NCBI GenBank assembly: GCA_003551155.1
Contig: PUMA01000130.1
Span: forward strand, 1-52,075
Origin: Desulfonatronospira sp.
Lineage (GTDB): Bacteria > Desulfobacterota > Desulfovibrionia > Desulfovibrionales > Desulfonatronovibrionaceae
Length of the DNA stretch: 52,075 bases
Direction of reading: 5' to 3'
Below the pieces are notes generated by a model. That model saw only the letters and a program-made list of their open reading frames with translations, was not told the DNA's origin and ran no database searches. How positions within the stretch are numbered: the first letter of the stretch is position 1; every line of letters starts with the position of its first letter. The position numbers and the translations under genes are program-made. Shown one piece after another: positions 45,999 to 52,075 of the stretch.

Positions 45999-48674
45999 TT
46001 AAAATTCATGCCCCAAGCTGAATTCGAGCTGGCTGCGCTTGCTGTCTTCCAGATCATCCAGGGCATAGCCCCATTCCACCCTGATGGGACCCAGGGGCGA
46101 ATACCAGCGGATGCCGGCTCCCACGCTCTTGTACAGGTCCAGGTCCACACTTTCTCCTATGTCCCAGACATTGCCGGCATCAAAAAACACAAGACCCATG
46201 AGCCCGATATCCTTGTTCAGGGGGTAAAGCAGTTCAAAGTTGGTAAAAAAGTGCTTGTCTCCGCCCTTCACCTCTCCGTCATCAAAGCGCGGAGCCAGCT
46301 TTCGCGCGGCATAGCCGCGCACGCTGTCGATGCCGCCCAGGCGGAAAAGTTCAAAGTTGGGGATATCCTCGCCGGTGTTGCGCATGACGTAGCCTGCCTG
46401 ACCCCTCCAGTGAAAGACGCTTTCTCCGATAAATGGACGGTAATAGTCAGATCTGAATATGTACTTGACAAAGTTGTCATCCCCCTGGAGAACTCCGCCG
46501 GCATATTCGATGGACAGAATGTTCCTGGTGCCCCGGGTCGGGTTCAGGCGCCTGTCCCGGGTGTCACGGACGGCTGCCACATAGAAGGCGCTGGACCAGT
46601 TCTCTCCCTCCAGGTCCTGGATGTCCCTGTGGGCATCATCATCCACATTCTTGATGGTGTACTTGTCCAGCCGGTAATTCCAGTGCAGCCGGGTATACTC
46701 GCCCAGCGGGTATGCAAACCTGAGTCTGCCGCCCCGGGTTTCCTTGTCATAGGTGAAAAATTCATCATCTACCCAATAAAGGTCAGTGCCCAGTCCCAGG
46801 TCGCTGTCACGAAAACTGGGGTTCCAGAAACTCAGGTCGAACCGGGTGGTCCTGGCCCCGAAGCTGCCGGCGAAGCTCAAACTGTAGCCCTTTCCAAAAA
46901 GATTTCTCTGCTGGATCATGGCCGTAAAAAAGACCTTGTCGTATGAAGAATAGCCGGCTCCTGCCGAGAGCATTCCTGTGGGCTTTTCCTTGACCTGCAC
47001 CACCAGATCAAGGACGTTTTCCTGGTCAGTGGGTACGGGCTGAATGTCCACGTCTTCGAAAAACTCCAGGCGATGCAGGCGCTGACTTGACCTTTTAAGG
47101 TCACTGCCTCTGAACATATCCCCGTCGGTCAGGCGCATCTCCCTGCGGATCACGTTGTCCCTGGTCCTGGTATTGCCCTCAATGAGCACCCGGCCGATGT
47201 ATATCCTGTCGCCCTTGTTCAGATTGTAAACCACATTGACTATCTTTTCCTCCTCATCCACATGCATGTCCACGTCGGCATCGGCAAAGGCGTAACCGAA
47301 ATCGGTATAGAAATCGGCCAGGTTCTGAGTGTCCTCCCTCATGACTGAGCGGCTGAAATAATCATCCTCCCGGGCCAGATCGTCCAGTTGAGTAATTTCC
47401 TTTAATTCTTCCTCGCTGACAAGGAGGTCGCCGCGGAAACCCACCTCTCCCATTTTATAGCGCTCCCCCTCCTGAACATGAAAGGTCAGGTATATACCAT
47501 CCTCTTCGTAGTCCACCTCAGGCTGACCCACCCTGACATCGATAAATCCCTTGTCAGCGTAAAAGGCCTCTATGGCGGCCACATCCCGGTCCAGAAGCTC
47601 CTCCCGCAGTATTCCGCGACCTGTAAGCCAGGAAAAAATGCCCCGTCTCTTCAAAGCCATTTCCCTTCTCAATGTGCGCTCGCTGACTTCTTCTGCACCC
47701 TGGATCCTTATACCCCTGATAAAAAGCCTGCTTCCCTCATCGATTCTTATGTTCAGGTTGGCCTGGCGGTCATCGATTTCACTGATGTCGTAGGATACGG
47801 TAGCATTATAATAGGCTTTTCCCCGATACAGCTCACGTATCCGTGCCAGATCTTCGCTGATAATCCTGGGGTTGACCACTGAACCGGTCCTGGTGGTCAG
47901 AACTTCCCGGATATCTTTTTCCCTGACATTGTCCGCCCCGGAAATGTTGATGTTCTGGATCAGGGGCCTTTCTTCCACTACAATGATTAATTCTTTGCCC
48001 TGAGGAGTGGGTTCCACCTGCAACTGGACATCATCGAAATACCCCAGGTCAAAAATACGTCTGATTTCGCGGTTCAGCTCTTCAGGATCGTACAGGTCCC
48101 CTTCCTGGACCTGCAGACGCAGCAGGACCACGTCGGGATCAAGTATGTCCGTGCCCTGGACCTCAATGGAAGCAATCCTCTCCTCACGCAGCAGTTCCTC
48201 ATATATCTTCTCACCAAGCTCCTGCACTGCCGGAAGAATATTGATCACTCCCTCCTTGACAATATAAAATGGCATTGTTTCCTTCTCACCGTATCCGTCC
48301 ACCAGCCGGACATCCAGGCTGATATATTCTTCCACCTTGTTGAAGGTGCCGTAGACTGCGTAGCGGCCACCCTCCATAAGAACCAGGCTTCTGGACCTCT
48401 GTATGTCCAGGTAGGTTATTTCCTCCCTGACTATAAGGGTTTGTGCCCGCACGGGATCAATAACGCTCAGGCCTTTTTCCCGCAGAGTGTTGGTGAGCAT
48501 GGTGGGCAGCCCGGTTTCCAGGTACTCAAGATCTGGAGGCGCATTAATTTCGAAAGGCAAGACAAGGATTTTGTTTTCCCGGGCATGGACGTTGCCCCCG
48601 CTCAGAACCGAAAACAAAAGCACACTGGTCAGAACAAAGGCTGTCCAGAAGAAAAACGCTTTAATGGAGTGCAT
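45999..48674 (-). CDS. bamA: Outer-membrane assembly protein BamA with extra N-terminal domain
   Basis: The beta-barrel assembly core, 891 aa (E. coli about 810). Residues 1-31 form a signal peptide. Residues about 33-165 form an extra alpha/beta domain (KILVLPFEINAPPDLEYLETG; GGRYAVYGTFNKVEEYISLDVRLVDG) that resembles TolB-N or FlgO-like domains and is absent in E. coli BamA. Five POTRA domains follow (starts near RIASIEVQG, LIQNINISG, FIRGIRIQG, KMGEVGFRG, YIGRVLIEG). The C-terminal 16-strand barrel ends LEFSLGHEF, a proper beta-signal. Loop 6 has VRGY. It overlaps lolD by 14 nt. Confidence 0.96.
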   Translation of the reverse strand: MHSIKAFFFWTAFVLTSVLLFSVLSGGNVHARENKILVLPFEINAPPDLEYLETGLPTMLTNTLREKGLSVIDPVRAQTLIVREEITYLDIQRSRSLVLMEGGRYAVYGTFNKVEEYISLDVRLVDGYGEKETMPFYIVKEGVINILPAVQELGEKIYEELLREERIASIEVQGTDILDPDVVLLRLQVQEGDLYDPEELNREIRRIFDLGYFDDVQLQVEPTPQGKELIIVVEERPLIQNINISGADNVREKDIREVLTTRTGSVVNPRIISEDLARIRELYRGKAYYNATVSYDISEIDDRQANLNIRIDEGSRLFIRGIRIQGAEEVSERTLRREMALKRRGIFSWLTGRGILREELLDRDVAAIEAFYADKGFIDVRVGQPEVDYEEDGIYLTFHVQEGERYKMGEVGFRGDLLVSEEELKEITQLDDLAREDDYFSRSVMREDTQNLADFYTDFGYAFADADVDMHVDEEEKIVNVVYNLNKGDRIYIGRVLIEGNTRTRDNVIRREMRLTDGDMFRGSDLKRSSQRLHRLEFFEDVDIQPVPTDQENVLDLVVQVKEKPTGMLSAGAGYSSYDKVFFTAMIQQRNLFGKGYSLSFAGSFGARTTRFDLSFWNPSFRDSDLGLGTDLYWVDDEFFTYDKETRGGRLRFAYPLGEYTRLHWNYRLDKYTIKNVDDDAHRDIQDLEGENWSSAFYVAAVRDTRDRRLNPTRGTRNILSIEYAGGVLQGDDNFVKYIFRSDYYRPFIGESVFHWRGQAGYVMRNTGEDIPNFELFRLGGIDSVRGYAARKLAPRFDDGEVKGGDKHFFTNFELLYPLNKDIGLMGLVFFDAGNVWDIGESVDLDLYKSVGAGIRWYSPLGPIRVEWGYALDDLEDSKRSQLEFSLGHEF

Positions 48675-49344
48675 TTAAGCCACCTGATCCAAGTTCATAG
48701 TTGATATCCATTCTCGAAGCCAGGTCCAGATTGTGAGTGACCACCACCAGGGTAATGTTCAGCTCGTGGTTCAAATGAAGCAGCAAGTCACCGACTTCCC
48801 GCCCTTTGTTAACGTCCAGATTGCCCGTGGGCTCATCAGCCAGAAGCACCTGGGGCCTGGGCAGAATAGCCCGGGCCAGGGCCACCCTCTGGCTTTCTCC
48901 GCCGGAAAGAGTGGTCACCTTCTGGGCGGCCTTGTGCTTGAGACCTACCTGTGCCAGTGCGTCCTCTGCCAGGGCCAGGGCCTTTTTTTTGTTCATGCTG
49001 CTTATGATTGCAGGCATGGCCACATTTTCCAGGGTGTTGAACTCTGGCAGTAAATGATGAAACTGGAAGATAAAGCCGATTTCGGAGCGCCTGAGCATGG
49101 CTTTTTTCGCAGTACTGATCAAGGAGAGATCCTGGCCGCAGAAAAACATTCTGCCCTGAGTGGGTTCATCCAGTGTGCCCAGCAGGTGCAGAAGAGTGCT
49201 CTTTCCTGATCCGGATGCGCCCAGCACAGCAATGGTCTGTCCTTTTTCAATAACCAGACTGATCCTGTTCAGTACGGTTATGGTTTCAGGCCCGGAAGTA
49301 AAGGCTTTAGTAATGTTTTCAAGCCGGTACAAATGATCACTCAT
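48661..49344 (-). CDS. lolD: Lipoprotein-releasing ABC transporter ATPase LolD
   Basis: Powers lipoprotein release from the inner membrane toward the outer membrane; 227 aa. Walker A is GASGSGKSTLLHLLG, followed by the Q-loop FQFHHLLPEF, signature LSGGESQRVALARA, Walker B VLLADEPTGNLD and the H-switch VVVTHNLD. The start is ATG 49344 (MSDHLYRLENIT); the ORF-track 78-residue extension is antisense-like and lies in lolC. The lolC stop falls 8 nt inside this gene, and its own stop overlaps bamA by 14 nt. Confidence 0.96.
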   Translation of the reverse strand: MSDHLYRLENITKAFTSGPETITVLNRISLVIEKGQTIAVLGASGSGKSTLLHLLGTLDEPTQGRMFFCGQDLSLISTAKKAMLRRSEIGFIFQFHHLLPEFNTLENVAMPAIISSMNKKKALALAEDALAQVGLKHKAAQKVTTLSGGESQRVALARAILPRPQVLLADEPTGNLDVNKGREVGDLLLHLNHELNITLVVVTHNLDLASRMDINYELGSGGLNALH

Positions 49345-50566
49345 GGCGCAGTGCCTCGGCAGGATTAAGTCCGGAGGCCTTCCGGGCCGGATAGATGGTT
49401 GCCATAAAGCAAAGAAGCATGGCTGCTGCAGCAATGAGCACCAGGTCACGGGTATGCAGAAGCACAGGCAGATGGTCCATGAAATATACGTCGGCGGGCA
49501 ACCGGATAAACTGGTAATTCTCCAGGAGATAGCATCCCGCCAGACCCACTGCAAAGCCCATGGTTGTTCCCAGAGCACCGATCATCAGACCCAGGAGGAT
49601 AAAGATATTGCGTACCATTTTCCTGGTGGTGCCCATGGACATGAGAATGGCGATGTCCTTGTGTTTTTCCATGACCAGCATGACCAGGGCGGTAACTATG
49701 CTGAAGGAGCCCACCAGGACAATCATGGCCAGGATTATGCCCATGGCCAATTTTTCAAGCTTGAGTGCGGCAAAGAGATTTTCATTCATCTCCATCCAGT
49801 TGCGCACGTAATATGGAAAACCTCCCAGGTTCTCGGATATGGTTCTGGAAAGCTGGTGGGCCCGGTCAACATTGTCGATCCTCACTTCCAGCCCGGAAAC
49901 CGCATCCCGGATATAACCCAGTGTCTTCTGAGCATCCCTGATGCTGGTATAGGCAAAGGAGGTGTCGTATTCATACATCCCTGTCCTGAATATACCGCGG
50001 ACTTCAAAGGACTGTATCTTGGGAGTGAAGCCTGCTGCGGATCGCTCACCCGATGGAGCGAGAACATTGACTGTGTCACCGGGGGAGATGCCCAGTATGG
50101 AGGCCAGCTCCTGTCCAATGATTATGCCGGGGAAGTCGCTTTCCCGTTCCAGATCCAGCACCTGTCCCTGAACCATTTCCTGTTCAAGGCCCAATACCCT
50201 GACAGCCCCCTGGGGGTCAATGCCGCGCATGACCACCCCTTTGACGCCTGCAGGATTGCTGAGCATGACCTCGGAATATACAAAAGGAGTCGCTCCGCGG
50301 ACCCCGGGGATTTTTTCCAGGTGTTCAATCAGTTCAGGATATTCATCCATGTTTCCGGCATGGCTGCCCACTATTATGTGGGCGTTAAGGCCCAGGATCT
50401 TTTCCCGCAGGTTTTCGCTGAAGCCGTTCATCACTCCCAGGACAATAATCAGGGCGGCAACTCCCAGGGCTACTCCCAGAACGGAAAGGAGCGATATGAC
50501 CGAGATGAAGGCCTGCTGTCTCTTGGCCTTGAGATAACGCAATGCAACGAAAAATTCAAAACGCAT
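49337..50566 (-). CDS. lolC: Lipoprotein-releasing ABC transporter permease LolC/E
   Basis: A 409-aa membrane subunit: one helix after the N-terminal elbow (FISVISLLSVLGVALGVAALIIVLGVMNGF), a large periplasmic domain (about 50-270), and three helices (about 275-400, e.g. GIILAMIVLVGSFSIVTALVML). The C-terminus IYPARKASGLNPAEALRHE is the MacB/LolC hallmark. Only one LolC/E gene is present, so a homodimeric permease is likely, as in many non-enteric bacteria. The start overlaps the lysS stop as TGATG, linking translation. Confidence 0.95.
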   Translation of the reverse strand: MRFEFFVALRYLKAKRQQAFISVISLLSVLGVALGVAALIIVLGVMNGFSENLREKILGLNAHIIVGSHAGNMDEYPELIEHLEKIPGVRGATPFVYSEVMLSNPAGVKGVVMRGIDPQGAVRVLGLEQEMVQGQVLDLERESDFPGIIIGQELASILGISPGDTVNVLAPSGERSAAGFTPKIQSFEVRGIFRTGMYEYDTSFAYTSIRDAQKTLGYIRDAVSGLEVRIDNVDRAHQLSRTISENLGGFPYYVRNWMEMNENLFAALKLEKLAMGIILAMIVLVGSFSIVTALVMLVMEKHKDIAILMSMGTTRKMVRNIFILLGLMIGALGTTMGFAVGLAGCYLLENYQFIRLPADVYFMDHLPVLLHTRDLVLIAAAAMLLCFMATIYPARKASGLNPAEALRHE

Positions 50567-52075
50567 CAGCTGGTACCACCCTCCGGGCGGAGCAGGGGAA
50601 AAAGGATAACTTCCCTGATGGAAGCAGAGTCAGTAAAGAGCATGACCAGGCGGTCAATTCCTATACCTGCCCCTGCTGCAGGAGGCATACCGTATTCCAG
50701 GGCCCGGATATAATCTTCGTCCATAAAGTGCGCCTCTTCGTCCCCGGCCTCCTTTTCCAGGGCCTGATCCTGAAAGCGCTTTTTCTGGTCCTCGGGATCA
50801 TTGAGTTCGGAAAAGGCATTGGCGATTTCCCGGCCGGCAATGAACAGCTCGAAGCGGTCTGTAATTGCCGGATCATCATTGTTGCGTCTTGAAAGGGGGG
50901 AAATATCAGTGGGGTAGTGGTAGATAAAATGAGGCTGGATCAGCCTGGGTTCAACCAGGAGATCAAAAAGCTTGGCCTGAAGCTTGGCCAGTTTTTCCCC
51001 GGAATTCACGTTTTCCCCGAATTTCTGCACCATGGCTCTGGCCCTGCCCTGATCCCGGTAGTCTTCCCGGGTCAGACCGCCGATTTTTTCCAGGGCCTCA
51101 AAAAATGAAAGTTTGGCCCAGGGCGGAGTGAGATCAATATCATGTCCCTGGTAAACAAGACAGGTCCGTCCGAAAATCTGACTGGCCAGCGAACTGATCA
51201 TTGCCTCGGTAAAGTGCATCAGATCCTCAAAATCAACATAGGCCCAGTAAAATTCGAGCATGGTGAACTCGTGATTGTGCTGGGTGGAAATGCCTTCGTT
51301 TCGGAAATTGCGGTTTATCTCATACACCCTCTCAAAGCCGCCCACCAGCAGTCTTTTTAAATAAAGTTCAGGCGCCACGCGCAGGTACAGTTTCATGTCC
51401 AGGGCATTGTGATGGGTTTTAAAGGGCCTGGCTGTTGCACCGCCTGGTATGACCTGCATCATGGGGGTTTCCACTTCCATAAAGCCTTTCAGGTCCAGAT
51501 ATTCCCGGATAAAATGGATGACCCTGGTCCTCGTGAGGAATATCTGCTTGGATGCCGGATTGACAATTAGATCAACGTATCGCTGCCGATACCGGGTTTC
51601 AATATCCTTGAGCCCGTGATATTTTTCAGGCAAGGGACGCATGGATTTGGTCAACAGTTGAATCCTGTCCGCCCTGAGGGTCAATTCATGGGTCCTGGTT
51701 CTGAAAAGCTCCCCTTGGACTCCGATTATATCGCCTATGTCAAATTTTTTAAAAATCTGATATTCATCCGGCCCCAGCACGTCCCTTTGCACAAAAATCT
51801 GTATTCTGGCGCTCTGATCCTGAATATGGGCAAAGGTAACCTTTCCGAAAGAGCGCAAAGCAATTATCCTGCCCGCAACCTTAAAGGTCCTGGGAGAGGC
51901 TTCAAGCTGGTCTGCGCTCAGGTGGCCGGCTTCATCAAGAATCTGGGTCAGTTCTGTATCTTTCCGGAAAGTATTGGGAAACAGATCCACCCGCTGTTCA
52001 GCAAGCAGGCCTGCTTTTTTCCGCCTGTGCTGCAGAATATGGCTCTCGCTCTGTTCAGCTGGTTTGCTCTGTTCA
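50566..52075 (-). CDS. lysS: Lysyl-tRNA synthetase, class II (5' end outside window)
   Basis: Charges tRNA-Lys. The ORF track stops at GTG 51990, but the reading frame stays open to the window edge and translates as ...ILQHRRKKAGLLAEQRVDLFPNTF, the normal N-terminal helix ahead of the OB-fold, so the true start lies beyond 52075. The OB-fold tRNA-binding domain is at FKVAGRIIALRSFGKVTFAHIQD. Class II motif 1 lies near FMEVETPMMQVIPGGATARPF, motif 2 is FERVYEINRNFRNEGISTQHNHEFTMLEFYWAY, and motif 3 is GAGIGIDRLVMLFTDSASIREVILFP. It heads the envelope operon. Confidence 0.97.
   Translation of the reverse strand, partial: EQSKPAEQSESHILQHRRKKAGLLAEQRVDLFPNTFRKDTELTQILDEAGHLSADQLEASPRTFKVAGRIIALRSFGKVTFAHIQDQSARIQIFVQRDVLGPDEYQIFKKFDIGDIIGVQGELFRTRTHELTLRADRIQLLTKSMRPLPEKYHGLKDIETRYRQRYVDLIVNPASKQIFLTRTRVIHFIREYLDLKGFMEVETPMMQVIPGGATARPFKTHHNALDMKLYLRVAPELYLKRLLVGGFERVYEINRNFRNEGISTQHNHEFTMLEFYWAYVDFEDLMHFTEAMISSLASQIFGRTCLVYQGHDIDLTPPWAKLSFFEALEKIGGLTREDYRDQGRARAMVQKFGENVNSGEKLAKLQAKLFDLLVEPRLIQPHFIYHYPTDISPLSRRNNDDPAITDRFELFIAGREIANAFSELNDPEDQKKRFQDQALEKEAGDEEAHFMDEDYIRALEYGMPPAAGAGIGIDRLVMLFTDSASIREVILFPLLRPEGGTS

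Noticed and set aside
45993-46946. 317-aa + strand ORF antisense to bamA
   Set aside because: A shadow ORF caused by codon bias of bamA; no independent support.
49345-49578. N-terminal extension of LolD
   Set aside because: The 78 residues lie in the reading-frame shadow of lolC and have no ABC features.
49343-50713. 456-aa + strand ORF antisense to lolC
   Set aside because: Rich in His, Gly and Gln, no RBS and no domains; a mirror of the lolC coding frame.

Overview
The window looks like the replication-origin neighbourhood of a chromosome from a Gram-negative, anaerobic, sulfate-reducer-like bacterium, most likely of the order Desulfovibrionales. Reasons: the order dnaA-dnaN-gyrB-gyrA-TPR lipoprotein, a DUF39-type homocysteine synthase, an aldehyde:ferredoxin oxidoreductase with private MoaD/ThiF-like partners, a Re-citrate-synthase-like enzyme, and a lysS-lolC-lolD-bamA-skp-lpxD-fabZ-lpxA-lpxI cluster for the outer membrane. 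The assignment is inference; no rRNA or tRNA gene was seen.

Left part (1-9.1 kb): the 5' end of a PurH-like formyltransferase, a small unknown protein, a MltF-like lytic transglycosylase, then a + strand run purA-holB-glgB-malQ-LapA-domain protein. The holB/glgB and glgB/malQ junctions are nearly or actually overlapping, which ties glycogen metabolism to replication and purine genes. 9.1-17.6 kb: a minus-strand replication block dnaA, dnaN, gyrB, gyrA and a TPR lipoprotein. DnaA is strikingly divergent: domains I and IV and the P-loop are kept, but the sensor and arginine-finger positions are changed, and its linker is about 14% GC. A consensus DnaA box lies in the AT-rich dnaA-dnaN spacer.

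18-20.5 kb: three overlapping + genes: DUF39 homocysteine synthase, a LarE-like PP-loop sulfurtransferase with three conserved cysteines, and an HsdR_N-like fold that has lost its E-x-K nuclease motif. 20.5-24 kb: heptose kinase, parB, a small CxxC protein on the opposite strand, parA and a perfect parS. A second parS-like site lies at 37.46 kb. 24-33 kb: NfeD/slipin membrane operon with a strong terminator, coaBC with a coupled unknown gene, a lipoprotein, a DRE-TIM enzyme fused to a Cache sensor domain, and a CDF transporter.

33-42 kb: cell-wall amidase, glmS, rdgB, then the AOR/MoaD/ThiF group with a divergent radical SAM/SPASM gene. 42-52 kb: a tightly overlapping envelope operon running from lysS (5' end beyond the window) to lpxI.

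The most notable non-coding feature is a pair of about 97-bp elements (17801-17899 and 32911-33006). They are in inverted orientation, about 89% identical, and have about 26-nt imperfect terminal inverted repeats. They flank a 15-kb segment containing parAB. Other unexplained structures are a nested inverted repeat between gyrB and gyrA, a multi-helix structure ahead of coaBC, and a perfect 16-bp hairpin between aor and moaD.
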